Positions 37,811 to 47,004 of a DNA stretch of 64,000 bases are shown piece by piece. Under the pieces are notes generated by a model. That model saw nothing but the letters and a program-made list of their open reading frames with translations, made no database searches and was not told the origin of the DNA. Source of the stretch: S5-327 sp965116015 (GTDB lineage Bacteria; Chloroflexota; Dehalococcoidia; Lucifugimonadales; Australimonadaceae); the NCBI GenBank assembly GCA_965116015.1, contig OZ220477.1:2108001-2172000 (forward strand). Direction: 5' to 3'. The position numbers and the translations under genes were made by a program. The first letter of the stretch is position 1. Each line of letters starts with the position of its first letter.

Positions 37811-40729
37811 ATGGGGACATACACAGGCTTCACGAGGAGGTTCGTGGTGAGGAAGAGCAAGTTGATGGTGATGTCGGGGTTGCTGGCTGTGGTGGCTTTG
37901 CTGCTGGTGGCGGTTCCGGCGTATGCGGCGGAGGGTAAGGAGACGTCTCGTGGCGACGGGGCGGAGAAGTTGATGGTGACGGTGCTGTCTGAGGGCGCGG
38001 GGTTCGCCAGCACGTTTAAAGATGGGCTTGGGAGCAACACGGAGCTTAGGGATTTGCGTGGAACGGGCGGAGATTCCGTTATCGTGGATCTTGCTGACCC
38101 TGATGGGGACGCTTCGGAGGACGATTCTGAAGAGGACAATGCAAGGGGGCTGAGCGATGATAGGGGGCCGACGAAACTGGGGAGGGATTTGTATGTCTCG
38201 AACCAGAGGCCTGAAAACGGCTCCCTTGCTGCTGCTGACATGCGGACGTACAACACGCTGTGGATCAGGATGGCGTGGGGGACGGCTTCTGGGGGCAAGA
38301 TTACGGTGTCGTCGCCGAGCGGGGATAATGTGACGTTAAACCGTGGTGATGCGGAGCACGGTGCGGGGGAAAACCCTGAGGTGTCGCATCTGTTCGTGCA
38401 GGTGATTAAGCCTGTGGATACGGGGTCGGTTCCTCCTGGCGCTATTGAGGCTGAGGACGGGGATGTGGTGAGCGTGTCGGCGGGGACGATTGACGTGGAC
38501 GTGATTGTAGATGGCGAGGGCCCGACGTTCAGCAATGTCAGGCCGGATGATGGGGATCTGACGAGCAAGTCGTCGGTGACGGTGGCGTTCACGGTGACGG
38601 ACGAGGGATCGGGACTTCGGACTGACCGCTCGGATGACGGAGAGGATGGAGACGGGGTATCTGCGGAGCCGTTGTCGGCTGAAGATGGCAGCGCCGTAGA
38701 CATTGTGTTGAATTGGCCGCGCAGCGACTCGGACAACGACACGAAGCGTGGGGACAATGATTGGGTGGAGGAGGATCGGGACAACTCGTACTCCGTGAGC
38801 TATTCGCGGCGCGGTCTCGAGTCGGACACGATTGAGTGGAGCTTGAAGGCGTACGACCGAGTCCGGAACATGAGTGAGCTGGACAGGGATCCGGACAAAG
38901 CTGATGTTCAGTATTACAGGCTGACGGTTGACAGCGACGGTCCTGATGCGACGGAAGATGTGTATGCGGGGATCGGGTTTGACGAGGACGAAGGAGACGA
39001 AGGCGGAGAGGTTCGGGACAACAAGTCGATCATGCTGTTGTTCAAGGACCCTAATGGTGTTGACCCGCTGGATGGTTCGACGGTAGAGGTTTCTGACTTC
39101 CGTGTAGAGGGGAACACGGTTGTTGGAGTGGTGCACCCGAACATGAAGATGAGTAAGGATGACGACGACGAGTGCGAGTCGCACACGGGGATAGTGGAGG
39201 ATAAGACCGGGGATAAGTGCATCGACACGCGGAACCGGGTGTATCTGATGCTTGAGGACGCGTTGGATGACGACGAGACGCCTGAGGTGTCGATCGTAGG
39301 GACGGTGGAGGACAAGGCTGGGAACGACAACGTGGATCTTGACGAGGTAGAGGCTCAGGACAAGATTGCGCCGACGGTAGAGCTGACGATCACGGGCGAT
39401 GTGGAGACGGATGGACGCCCGCTGGCGACGGAGACGATCACGGTCCGGGTGTCGACGGGAGAGCGTCTGCGTCGTGCTCCGAATGTGTACGTGGCGAAGC
39501 TGAAGCTGGCGGTGGCGTCGGACGGAGCGATGACGTACACGGTGGGGGACCTGATCGACAATGGGAATGTGAGTTCGAAGGGGACGAACACGTGGGAGAG
39601 GGAGTTTGATCTGGATGAGGAGACGACGCTGGCGGCGGTGTTGTACTTTGCGGAGGACCGTGAGGACAACATGACGTTCAGCTCTGGCTGGAAGGGGGAC
39701 GACAGCAGCAGTCCTGGGAACACCCCTGGTGGAGACAAGCTGGACTTTGGGAAGCTTGTGTCTGGCGGGCTGCTGGTGCAGTACGACGGGTTGTTTGCGG
39801 GGGACGGGAAGCTGAAGGCGAGCATTGATCCTGACACGGACGATGAGGACAATGACTTGGAGACGGAGAGCAGCAGCCCGTTCATCGTGCTGGACTTCAG
39901 CGTGCTGGACGATGGGAAGGGGTCCGAGACGCAAGAGAACGGGTTGACGGCTGGGGGGAAGACGTATCACGAGGGGGAGGACTCGGACGGTCAGACGGTG
40001 AAGTTCGACGCGTACGGTGAAGTGATGATCGACTCGGTGATGCTCGGGGGGGAGGATGTGAGCGCCGGGTTGGTTGCGGACGGGACGGCGAAGTACAACC
40101 TGTCGTTGTCGGGGCTTCCGGTTGGGTCGCACACGCTGGTGGTTCAGGCGAGCGACACTGCGGAGAACGCTAAGGAGTTCAAGGTTAACTTCGAGGTGTT
40201 GAAGCGGAGCGCGTACCGGGTTGATCTGCGTCCTGGCTGGAACTTGGTGTCGTTGCCGGCGAATCCTGCGGATATGACGTTGGGTTCGGTGCTTCCGGAG
40301 TCGGCGTCGCAGGCGCTGTCGTACCAGGATGGAGAGTGGATTACGGCGGCGTGGGACGCGGAGAGCGAGATGTGGGTCGGGACGCTGACGGAGATGATGG
40401 CTGGGTACGGGTACTGGGTTGAGACGAACGTGTTCACGCGGATCGAGGCTCAGTTGCCTGAGGCGCAGCCGACGTCGGTGCTGCCTACGGTGTCGGTGGT
40501 GCAGGGCTGGAACCTGCTGGGGATCGTGGACTTCCAGCAGAGGAAGGCTGGCATGGAGCATGAGAAGGCTGATGATTACTTCAGCAGCATCGAGTGGTCG
40601 CTGGCGTACAGTTTCGACACGCAGAGGGGTCGGTGGACGAAGCTGACCGAGGGCGACACGATGGCGATGGTGAAGACGGGAACTGGGTACTGGGTGTGGG
40701 TTACGAAGGCGGGGACGCTGGTTCCGTAG
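37811..40729 (+). CDS. Large secreted acidic surface protein, S-layer candidate
   Basis: About 972 residues with a signal peptide: basic RRFVVRKSK, hydrophobic MSGLLAVVALLLVAV and cleavage near AYAAEG. The body is very rich in Asp, Glu, Gly, Ser and Thr, with repeated Ig/cadherin-like segments ending in phrases such as VDSDGPDA, VEDKAGNDN and VEDKTGDKC, suggesting calcium-binding extracellular domains. The C-terminal 170 residues contain two related repeats, RPGWNLVSLPANP and VQGWNLLGIVDF, each ending in a GYWV motif. The start is ATG 37811; GTG 37790 with GGAGG upstream is an alternative. A strong promoter and terminator flank it as a single gene. Surface-layer function is inferred. Confidence 0.8.
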   Translation: MGTYTGFTRRFVVRKSKLMVMSGLLAVVALLLVAVPAYAAEGKETSRGDGAEKLMVTVLSEGAGFASTFKDGLGSNTELRDLRGTGGDSVIVDLADPDGDASEDDSEEDNARGLSDDRGPTKLGRDLYVSNQRPENGSLAAADMRTYNTLWIRMAWGTASGGKITVSSPSGDNVTLNRGDAEHGAGENPEVSHLFVQVIKPVDTGSVPPGAIEAEDGDVVSVSAGTIDVDVIVDGEGPTFSNVRPDDGDLTSKSSVTVAFTVTDEGSGLRTDRSDDGEDGDGVSAEPLSAEDGSAVDIVLNWPRSDSDNDTKRGDNDWVEEDRDNSYSVSYSRRGLESDTIEWSLKAYDRVRNMSELDRDPDKADVQYYRLTVDSDGPDATEDVYAGIGFDEDEGDEGGEVRDNKSIMLLFKDPNGVDPLDGSTVEVSDFRVEGNTVVGVVHPNMKMSKDDDDECESHTGIVEDKTGDKCIDTRNRVYLMLEDALDDDETPEVSIVGTVEDKAGNDNVDLDEVEAQDKIAPTVELTITGDVETDGRPLATETITVRVSTGERLRRAPNVYVAKLKLAVASDGAMTYTVGDLIDNGNVSSKGTNTWEREFDLDEETTLAAVLYFAEDREDNMTFSSGWKGDDSSSPGNTPGGDKLDFGKLVSGGLLVQYDGLFAGDGKLKASIDPDTDDEDNDLETESSSPFIVLDFSVLDDGKGSETQENGLTAGGKTYHEGEDSDGQTVKFDAYGEVMIDSVMLGGEDVSAGLVADGTAKYNLSLSGLPVGSHTLVVQASDTAENAKEFKVNFEVLKRSAYRVDLRPGWNLVSLPANPADMTLGSVLPESASQALSYQDGEWITAAWDAESEMWVGTLTEMMAGYGYWVETNVFTRIEAQLPEAQPTSVLPTVSVVQGWNLLGIVDFQQRKAGMEHEKADDYFSSIEWSLAYSFDTQRGRWTKLTEGDTMAMVKTGTGYWVWVTKAGTLVP

Positions 40730-40781
40730 TTGCGGGCTAGCGGTCTCTGGGCCTGGCGCCCGGTTGCAGAGTTAGGATGGG

Positions 40782-40820
40782 AGCGTCCCCTCCGATGATT
40801 CGGAGGGGACGCTTTCTTTT
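40782..40820 (+). terminator. Intrinsic terminator after the surface-protein gene
   Basis: A perfect 14-bp stem, 40782-40795 with 40800-40813, loop TGAT, then TTCTTTT. It is 53 bases after the stop codon. Confidence 0.92.
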
Positions 40821-40961
40821 GTGGGGCGTGGGTGGGCGAGGGGCGAGTGGGGATGGGGTGGGGCTAGGGAGGGGGGTCTAGGGGGGGGGGTCTAGGGGGG
40901 GCTAGGGAACGCGGAGTTGGGGGCTAGTGGGGTACAATCTTGGGGATTTTTGTGATTGGGG

Positions 40962-41678
40962 ATGAGCGGTATGCAAGTTGCGAGTGGATCGAGGTTGGGA
41001 CGGGCGCCGACGCTGGCGGATGCGCTGGCTCCGGGGAGGGGTCTGGCGCGCGATGCGGCGCTGGTGGTCGGGTTCGCGGCGTTGGTTGCGGCGCTGGCGC
41101 AGCTGGCGGTGCGGCTGCCGTTCACCCCGGTGCCGATCACGGGTCAGACGTTGGGAGTGTTGCTGGCGGGAGGGGCTTTGGGGTCGCGTCGTGGGGCGGC
41201 GTCGCTGGGGTTGTATGCGCTGGCGGGGGCGCTTGGGGTTCCGGTGTTCGCTCCGGATCTGGGGGATGGGGTTACGTGGCATGCGGGTGTGCCGTGGCTG
41301 GGGTCGAGCGGTGCGGTGTGGGGTCTTCCGAGCGGGGGGTATGTTGTGGGGTTCATCGGGGCGGCGTGGGTTGTGGGGCGGTTGTCGGAGCGTGGGTGGG
41401 ATCGCAGCTGGCGGGCGTTGCTGGCGCTGCTTGCGGGGAATGCGGCGCTGTATGTTCCGGGTTTGTTGTGGCTTGGGTATTGGGGGGTGGAGAACGGGTG
41501 GACGTCTGGGGGGTCGGTTGTGGCGGATACGCTGGAGTGGGGTTTGTGGCCGTTCGTGGCGGGTGATCTGGCGAAGTTGTATGTGGCGGCGGTGGCGCTG
41601 CCGCTTGCGTGGTGGTTGCTGGGGGAGCGCGGCGGAGGATCGCGCGAAAGGGGGGATGTCGGGGCTGGGGGAGGGTGA
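40962..41678 (+). CDS. bioY: Biotin transporter S component BioY
   Basis: About 238 residues with five to six membrane segments, the substrate-binding unit of an ECF-type biotin importer. PFTPVPITGQTLGVLLAGGALG is the BioY signature (positions about 50-71), followed by LGLYALAGALGVPVF and LPSGGYVVGFI. The start is ATG 40962 or 40971; neither has a clear ribosome binding site. The energising subunits are not adjacent. It fits with the biotin-dependent carboxylase genes at 26-28 kb. Confidence 0.9.
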   Translation: MSGMQVASGSRLGRAPTLADALAPGRGLARDAALVVGFAALVAALAQLAVRLPFTPVPITGQTLGVLLAGGALGSRRGAASLGLYALAGALGVPVFAPDLGDGVTWHAGVPWLGSSGAVWGLPSGGYVVGFIGAAWVVGRLSERGWDRSWRALLALLAGNAALYVPGLLWLGYWGVENGWTSGGSVVADTLEWGLWPFVAGDLAKLYVAAVALPLAWWLLGERGGGSRERGDVGAGGG

Positions 41679-41767
41679 GCGTGTGAGCGGTCAGGGAATG
41701 AGGGGGTAGGGCGACGGGAGGCAGGGCTGGGGGCGAGTAGAGCGCGGCGAGGCGGGAGGGAGGCGGT

Positions 41768-42421
41768 ATGGAGATTGTGTGGTTGGGTCATGCGGGGGTT
41801 CGGGCGAGGTGGGGTTCGGGGACGCTGCTTGCGGATCCGTTTCCGGCGGAGGTTGGTTTGCGGATTCCGCCGGGTCAAGGGCAGGCGGATGTGGTTACGC
41901 TGAGCAGCGACGATCCGCTGCATTCGGCGCGGGGGGAGGCGCAGGGGCACCGTGTGGCGCTTGATGGTCCTGGGGAGTATGAGGCGTCGGGGATGCGCAT
42001 TCGGGGAGTGCGTTGCGCTCGGCGGTCGGTGGAGGGGGAGCCTCAGCGGTGGAATACGATGTATACGGTGGAGGCGGAGGGTCTGACGTTCTGTCATCTG
42101 GGGAATCCTGGGGGGTTGCTGTCGAAGCGGGAGCTTGATGAGTTGGGTGCGCCGCATATCGTGGCGGTTCCGGCGGGGAGCGATACGGGGTTGTCGGCGG
42201 CGGACGCGGCGGAGATTGTGCAGGCGCTGGGGCCGAAGGTGGTGACGCCGATACTGTATGCGCACGTGGGGAATCGGCGTCCGTTGCGGGAGCTGTCGGG
42301 GTTTCTGTCGGAGCTTGGGGCGCTGTCGTCGGGGCCTCAGGCGCGTCTGACGGTTACGCGGTCGACGTTGCCTGAGGAGATGCAGGTGGTGGAGTTGTCG
42401 CCGCAGGGGTCGATGCTGTAG
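41768..42421 (+). CDS. Metallo-beta-lactamase-fold protein, UPF0173-like, ligands lost
   Basis: A 217-residue protein. It starts MEIVWLGHAGVRARWGSG and has LLADPF and ALDGPGEYEASGMRIRGVR, which are features of UPF0173-type hydrolases. Where those have the SHxHxDH metal motif, this protein reads SSDDPLHSA, so most zinc ligands are missing. A catalytic role as a standard hydrolase is therefore doubtful. Its stop region (TCGATGCTGTAG) is repeated twice more downstream. Confidence 0.8.
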   Translation: MEIVWLGHAGVRARWGSGTLLADPFPAEVGLRIPPGQGQADVVTLSSDDPLHSARGEAQGHRVALDGPGEYEASGMRIRGVRCARRSVEGEPQRWNTMYTVEAEGLTFCHLGNPGGLLSKRELDELGAPHIVAVPAGSDTGLSAADAAEIVQALGPKVVTPILYAHVGNRRPLRELSGFLSELGALSSGPQARLTVTRSTLPEEMQVVELSPQGSML

Positions 42422-42560
42422 GCGCGCGAGGTTGGGCCGTCAAAGAGTAGTAGGGAGCCGCTCGCCGGAGTCGATGCTGTAGGCGCACGGGGTTGGGGCT
42501 GTTGGGAGGGGCGTGTGGGAGTGCGCCCTAGTCGATGCTGTAGGCGCACGGGTTGGGCTG
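42410..42560 (+). repeat. Gene-end repeat, 61-bp period
   Basis: TCGATGCTGTAGGCGC followed by ACG or GCG and GGTTGGG occurs at 42410, 42471 and 42532, exactly 61 bp apart. The first copy contains the stop codon of the metallo-beta-lactamase-fold gene. The remainder of each unit is diverged. Confidence 0.85.
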
Positions 42561-42581
42561 GGGGGCGCGTGGGGGCTAGGG

Positions 42582-44327
42582 TTAGGGGGAGTTCTTGGCG
42601 TGGTTTGCGGCTTGGAGCATTTCCTGGGCGGCGCGGATGAGGTTGGGGGAGCGGCCTCCGAGCATTTCGGCGATTTCGGCGATGCGCTCTTCGCCGTGGA
42701 GCGTTTCGGCGGCGGCGTAGACGCGCTCTCCGCGGAGGGTTTTGCCGATGCGGAAGTGGCGGTCGGCGTAGGCGGCGATCTGGGGGAGGTGGGTTACGCA
42801 CAGGGCTTGTCCGCGCTGGCCGACGGTCCATAGCTTGCCGGCGATGATGGTTCCGGTGTGTCCTCCGACGCCGGCGTCGATCTCGTCGAACACGAGGGTG
42901 GGGATGCTGGAAGCGGCATGGAGGGCGGCGTTGAGGGCGAGCAGCATTCGGGAGGTTTCGCCTCCGGAGGCGGCTTTGGCGAGCGGGAGCATTGCTTCGC
43001 CGGGGTTGGCGCGGAAGAGGAAGGTTATGTGGTCGATGCCGTGGGCGGCGTAGGCGTAGCGGTCGGGTTCGGCGTGGGGCTGCTGGGCGTCGCGGGGCGA
43101 GGGGAGTCCGTGGGGGTCGGGGAGGCGTTGGAGGTCGATGCTGAAGGCGGCGTTGGGGAGGCCGACGTCTGGGAGCTGTGCGGCGACGTTTGCGGCGAGG
43201 GTTTCTGCGGCTGCGCGCCGGGACTCGGAGAGGCTCCAGGCGAGGCCTCCGGCTTGGCGGAGGGCGTCGTGGAGGTTTTGTTCGGCGCGCTCGCGCGATT
43301 GTCCGGCGTTGTTGATGGCGTCGAGCTGGCGGCGGGCGTCGTCGGCGAACGCGAGGACTGCGGATTCGTCGCCGCCGTATTTGCGGTTGAGGCGTCGGAT
43401 GAGGGCGAGGCGTTCTTCGGCGTCTGCGAGGCGTTGGGGGTTGGAGTCGAGGTTGTGGGCGATGGCGCGGGCTTCGCGGGCGGCGTCGCCGATCTGGGAG
43501 CTGGCGGCGTCGAGGGCGTCGATGAGGGGTTGGAGGACGCGGGCGGGGTCTTGGGCTCGGCGGAGGATGCGGAGGGCTGCGCCGATGAGGTCGTCGGCGT
43601 TGGGGTCGGCGTCGCGGAGTGTGTTGCTGGCGGCGTTGCAGGCGTCGCGGAGGGTCTCGGCGTTCGCGAGGGCGTCGATTTCGTGGGCGAGGGCGTTTTC
43701 TTCGCCGCTGCGGATCTGGGCGGCGTTGATTTCGTTGAGATGGAAGGAGAGGAGGTCGCGATGTTGTTCGGCGTTGCGTGATGCGTTGTTGATGTTGCGG
43801 AGGTCGTTGCGGGCGTTCTCGACGGCGGCGACGGCGCTGGCGGTTGCGGATCGCTGGTTGTCGAGGCCGGCGGAGTCGTCGAGGAGTTGTCGTTGCTGGG
43901 CGTGTGAGAGGAGGGAGAGGTGGGCGCCCTGGCCGTGGATGTCGACGAGGGCGTCGCCGACGGCTCGGAGGGCGCTGACGGGGGCGGCGCGTCCGTTGAG
44001 GCGGGAGATGGCGCGTCCTTCGCGGTGGAGGTCGCGGGCGAGCACGAGTTCGTCGTAGTCGTCGTTGAAGGGCAGGGCGAGGTTGCGGAGCGTTTGCTGG
44101 ACGCGGGGTTCGCGGGAGATGTCGAAGACGGCCTCGACGGCGGCGGAGGGGGCTGCGGCGCGGATGAGGGAGCGGTCGGCGGGGGCTCCGAGCAGGAATT
44201 GGAGGGCGTCGATGAGGAGGGATTTTCCGGCGCCGGTTTCGCCGGTGACGACGTTGAGGCCTGGGGCGAACGCGAGGCGCGTTTCCTCGATGACGGCCAA
44301 GTTGCGCACGGTCAACTCGATGAGCAT
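42582..44327 (-). CDS. recN: DNA repair protein RecN
   Basis: A 581-residue SMC-like ATPase of double-strand break repair. The N-terminal Walker A GETGAGKSLLIDAL is near residue 29. Two coiled-coil arms follow (about 150-210 and 250-350). The C-terminal half has the ABC signature ASGGETSRMLLAL and Walker B TLVFDEIDAGVGG. LRNLALPFNDDYDELVLARDLHREGRAISRLNGR is the family-typical early region (shown in part by RAISRLNGR). It is complete and stands alone, with repeat-rich intergenic DNA on both sides. Confidence 0.95.
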   Translation of the reverse strand: MLIELTVRNLAVIEETRLAFAPGLNVVTGETGAGKSLLIDALQFLLGAPADRSLIRAAAPSAAVEAVFDISREPRVQQTLRNLALPFNDDYDELVLARDLHREGRAISRLNGRAAPVSALRAVGDALVDIHGQGAHLSLLSHAQQRQLLDDSAGLDNQRSATASAVAAVENARNDLRNINNASRNAEQHRDLLSFHLNEINAAQIRSGEENALAHEIDALANAETLRDACNAASNTLRDADPNADDLIGAALRILRRAQDPARVLQPLIDALDAASSQIGDAAREARAIAHNLDSNPQRLADAEERLALIRRLNRKYGGDESAVLAFADDARRQLDAINNAGQSRERAEQNLHDALRQAGGLAWSLSESRRAAAETLAANVAAQLPDVGLPNAAFSIDLQRLPDPHGLPSPRDAQQPHAEPDRYAYAAHGIDHITFLFRANPGEAMLPLAKAASGGETSRMLLALNAALHAASSIPTLVFDEIDAGVGGHTGTIIAGKLWTVGQRGQALCVTHLPQIAAYADRHFRIGKTLRGERVYAAAETLHGEERIAEIAEMLGGRSPNLIRAAQEMLQAANHAKNSP

Positions 44328-44738
44328 TGGGGAGAGTATAGGGGGGCGGGGCGGGGGATAGGGCGCTGGGGGGGCTATCCGACTTGTCGGAGGGGGCGCT
44401 TTCTTGTGTGTGTGGGAGGAGCGGGTGGGCGGGATGGGATGGAGCGAGGGAGCTAGGTCAGGGAGGACGGAGTTGGGTGAGGCGGGGAGGCGAGGGGCAG
44501 GGAATTGGGATTGGGGAACGCGGGGCTGCGAGGAGCAGGGGAAGGGCAGGGATGGGGATGGAGCGGGCGGGGGGCTAGGGTCGGGGAGGACGGAGTTGGG
44601 CGGGGGGAGGCGAGGGGGCAGGGATTGGGGGACGTGGGGTTGCGGGGAGCGGGGGCGGTTGAAAGGGGGGGCGGCATCTCCCTAGAATGGCTGTCCGGCG
44701 TGGTAGCGGCTGAGCGGCGCGCGCCGCGGAGGTGAGCG
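44328..44738. other. G-rich intergenic region with a two-copy repeat
   Basis: About 410 bp between the divergent recN and DUF151 genes, with no gene. A roughly 85-bp segment occurs twice (44451-44540 and 44573-44655), sharing GGGAGGACGGAGTTGGG, GGGGAGGCGAGGGGCAGGGA and GGGGCTGCG or GGGTTGCG. A possible -10 TAGAAT lies at 44693-44698 before the DUF151 gene. Confidence 0.7.
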
Positions 44739-45440
44739 ATGCGGGATATGTTCATCGATAGTATCCGGGTGAGTTTGATGAACTACCAGCGGGTGGTTGT
44801 GCTGAAGGAGCGGCGTTCGGATCGGTATCTGCCGATCTGGATCGGGGCTCCGGAGGCGGACGCGATTGCTCTGCGGCTGCAGGCTCAACAGACGCCGCGT
44901 CCTCTCACGCACGATTTGCTGGGGAACGTTATCGCTGCGATGGGAGGCGCGCTTCTGCGGGTGGTGGTTACGAGTCTGGCGAACGATACGTTCTATGCGA
45001 AGTTGGTGGTGGCGATGCCGGATGGGGCGGAGCTGGAGGTTGATTGTCGTCCGAGCGACGCGATTGCGGTTGCTGTTCGGAGCGGTCATGTTGCGAGAGG
45101 GCCGGACGGCGAGGAGCGGTGGTTTGCGTCGCTGCAGGAGGCCGAGGGGTTCATTGCGCAGTCTGGGCTGGATCCGAAGGATGAGCGGTATGAGGTGCGG
45201 TTCAAGGCTCCGATTCTGGTTGAGGACGAGGTGCTGGATCGCGCCGGGGTGCAGATGGACGGGGACGGGGAGGGGGAGGATGCGCCGGGGGGCGCTCCGC
45301 CGGGGCCTCGGCGTTCGCGTCCGGGGGGATCTCCTGGGGTTACGCAGGAGGAGATTGACCGGATGTCGGCGTTCTCGGAGTTCTTGCAGGATCTGCCGGG
45401 TCTGGAGGATCTGGGAGGGGGTTCGCCAGGGCAGCAGTAG
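44739..45440 (+). CDS. Bifunctional nuclease domain (DUF151) protein
   Basis: A 233-residue protein. The N-terminal 140 residues are a BFN/DUF151 domain: VVVLKERRSDRYLPIWIG, EADAIALRLQ, RPLTHDLLGNVI and CRPSDAIAVAVRSG are its conserved blocks. The acidic, Gly/Pro-rich second half ends in EEIDRMSAFSEFLQDLPGLE and may be a UVR-like or linker extension. Plant and bacterial relatives have reported DNase/RNase activity. It precedes the ATP synthase operon by 160 bp. Confidence 0.9.
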   Translation: MRDMFIDSIRVSLMNYQRVVVLKERRSDRYLPIWIGAPEADAIALRLQAQQTPRPLTHDLLGNVIAAMGGALLRVVVTSLANDTFYAKLVVAMPDGAELEVDCRPSDAIAVAVRSGHVARGPDGEERWFASLQEAEGFIAQSGLDPKDERYEVRFKAPILVEDEVLDRAGVQMDGDGEGEDAPGGAPPGPRRSRPGGSPGVTQEEIDRMSAFSEFLQDLPGLEDLGGGSPGQQ

Positions 45441-45550
45441 GCGCGGGGTTGCGCGGGGGGAGCGGGGCGCCGCGGGGTGGGAGGTCCCGCTTCGCGGGGG
45501 AACGCGTCGGCGGGGGATCCGGAGCGCTGGGGCAGGGTTGGGGATGGGGG

Positions 45551-45579
45551 TTGCAGGGCTGGGGGGATTGTGATAGGAT
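45551..45579 (+). promoter_or_regulatory. Promoter of the ATP synthase operon
   Basis: TTGCAG at 45551-45556, 17 bases, TAGGAT at 45574-45579, preceded by TGA (extended -10). It lies 23 bases before the first gene of the operon. Confidence 0.6.
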
Positions 45580-45601
45580 TCACGCGGCTTCGAGCTAGCT
45601 T

Positions 45602-45847
45602 ATGAAGCAACGTCGGTGGTGGGTTGCAGCTGTCCAGTTCACGGGTCTTGGCTGGTATGTGGCCACTGCGATTGTTGTTCCGACGCTGGCGGGAGCGTGG
45701 CTCGACGGCAGGCTAGGGGTCGCGCCGGTTTTCCTTCTGGGGGGGCTGGCGATAGGCTTGGGGCTTGCGTTCTACGGGGGGTATCGGCTGATGTCGAGCT
45801 ACCTTTCGGGAAGCCGGGGGCGCGAAGGAAACGGGAGGGACGGCTGA
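45602..45847 (+). CDS. AtpZ/AtpI-family assembly protein
   Basis: An 81-residue protein with two membrane helices (about 9-33 and 40-63) and a charged C-terminus, matching the AtpZ/AtpI group that assists c-ring assembly or ion supply. GLGYVATAIVVP-type text (here FTGLGWYVATAIVVPTLAG) and APVFLLGGLAIGLGLAFYG are characteristic. It is the first gene of the operon; atpB follows after 4 bases. Confidence 0.85.
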   Translation: MKQRRWWVAAVQFTGLGWYVATAIVVPTLAGAWLDGRLGVAPVFLLGGLAIGLGLAFYGGYRLMSSYLSGSRGREGNGRDG

Positions 45848-45851
45848 GAAC

Positions 45852-46688
45852 GTGGCGAAGCTGGCGGTAGCGCTGGGGGTCGTGGTTGCTCTCGTGGGGA
45901 TCGGTTTGGGGGCGCTGGGGGCGAAGTTGCTTCCGGTTCCGGAGGTGCATATTGCGCCGCAGAGGGTGTTTGAGGTTGGGGGGTTCACGGTTACGAATAC
46001 GCTGATGTCGGCGTGGCTGACGACGGGGGTTGTGGTTCTGTTGTTCGGGGCGGGGACGCGCAAGATGAGCGTTGTGCCGGGGCGGTTGCAGGGTTTGCTG
46101 GAGGCTTTGGTTGCTGCGCTGTACGGGTTTGTGAGGAGTGTGGCTGGGGAGCGGTACGCGCGGCCGTTCTTTCCTGTGCTGGCGACGATTTTCGTTTTCG
46201 TGGCGTTCAATGCGTGGATGGCGCTGTTGCCGATCTATCCGTCGGTGGGGTTTACGGCGGAGGGTTCGGATCACATCACGACGCATCTGTTCCGGAGCGC
46301 GGGGACGGATGTGAATATGCCGCTTGCGCTGGCGATTGTGTCGTTCGTGTTCTTCGAGGCGTGGGGGTTCCGCGCGCACCGTTTGGGGTATTTGAGGGAG
46401 TTTTTCCGGTTCGGGAATCCGGTGCAGATGTTTATTGGGTTGCTGGAGCTGGTGAGTCATTTCATACGGTTGATCAGTTTCACGTTCCGGTTGTTCGGGA
46501 ACATGCTGGCGGGGGAGATTGTGCTGTTTATGATGACGTTCTTGACGATTGTGGTTACGCCGGTGATTTTCTATGGGTTGGAGATTCTGGTGGGGGGGGT
46601 GCAGGCGATGGTGTTTATGGGTTTGACGCTTGTGTTCACGTCGATGGCTGTGGCGTCGCACGGGGAGCACGAAGAGGAGCATGCGTAG
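45852..46688 (+). CDS. atpB: ATP synthase Fo subunit a
   Basis: A 278-residue membrane subunit forming the proton half-channels. The key stretch ISFTFRLFGNMLAGE holds the essential Arg, and LATIFVFVAFNAWMALLP and GVQAMVFMGLTLVFTSMA are the usual flanking helices. The C-terminus is His/Glu-rich. The start is GTG 45852. About six helices are visible. Confidence 0.95.
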   Translation: MAKLAVALGVVVALVGIGLGALGAKLLPVPEVHIAPQRVFEVGGFTVTNTLMSAWLTTGVVVLLFGAGTRKMSVVPGRLQGLLEALVAALYGFVRSVAGERYARPFFPVLATIFVFVAFNAWMALLPIYPSVGFTAEGSDHITTHLFRSAGTDVNMPLALAIVSFVFFEAWGFRAHRLGYLREFFRFGNPVQMFIGLLELVSHFIRLISFTFRLFGNMLAGEIVLFMMTFLTIVVTPVIFYGLEILVGGVQAMVFMGLTLVFTSMAVASHGEHEEEHA

Positions 46689-46728
46689 CGCGGGCGCCGG
46701 AAGGGCGCGGAAGAAGGAGGATTGAGCG

Positions 46729-46962
46729 ATGGAGATTTCGGCGGAGGCAGGGAAGTGGCTGGGGCTGGGGATGGCTGGGCTGAGTTTGTTTGGCGTGGGG
46801 ATCGGCCTTGGCATTCTGGGCAACGGGGCGATGCAGGCTTTGGGCCGGAACCCGGAGGCTCGCGACGCTATTGCGCCGAATATGATTCTGGCGCTGGCGT
46901 TCACTGAGGCGATCGGAATCTATGGTTTGGTGATTGCGATTCTGCTGATCTTCGTCGCGTAG
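46729..46962 (+). CDS. atpE: ATP synthase Fo subunit c
   Basis: A 77-residue hairpin of two membrane helices joined by the polar loop GRNPEAR. The ion-carrying Glu lies in ALAFTEAIGIYGLV. The residue after Glu is Ala rather than Ser/Thr, and helix 1 lacks the Gln of sodium-binding rings, so proton coupling is inferred. AAGGAGG lies about 10 bases before ATG 46729. Confidence 0.96.
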   Translation: MEISAEAGKWLGLGMAGLSLFGVGIGLGILGNGAMQALGRNPEARDAIAPNMILALAFTEAIGIYGLVIAILLIFVA

Positions 46963-47004
46963 CGGCGGGGTTGGGGGAGGAGCGAGCGGAAGGAGGCTGC
47001 GAAC

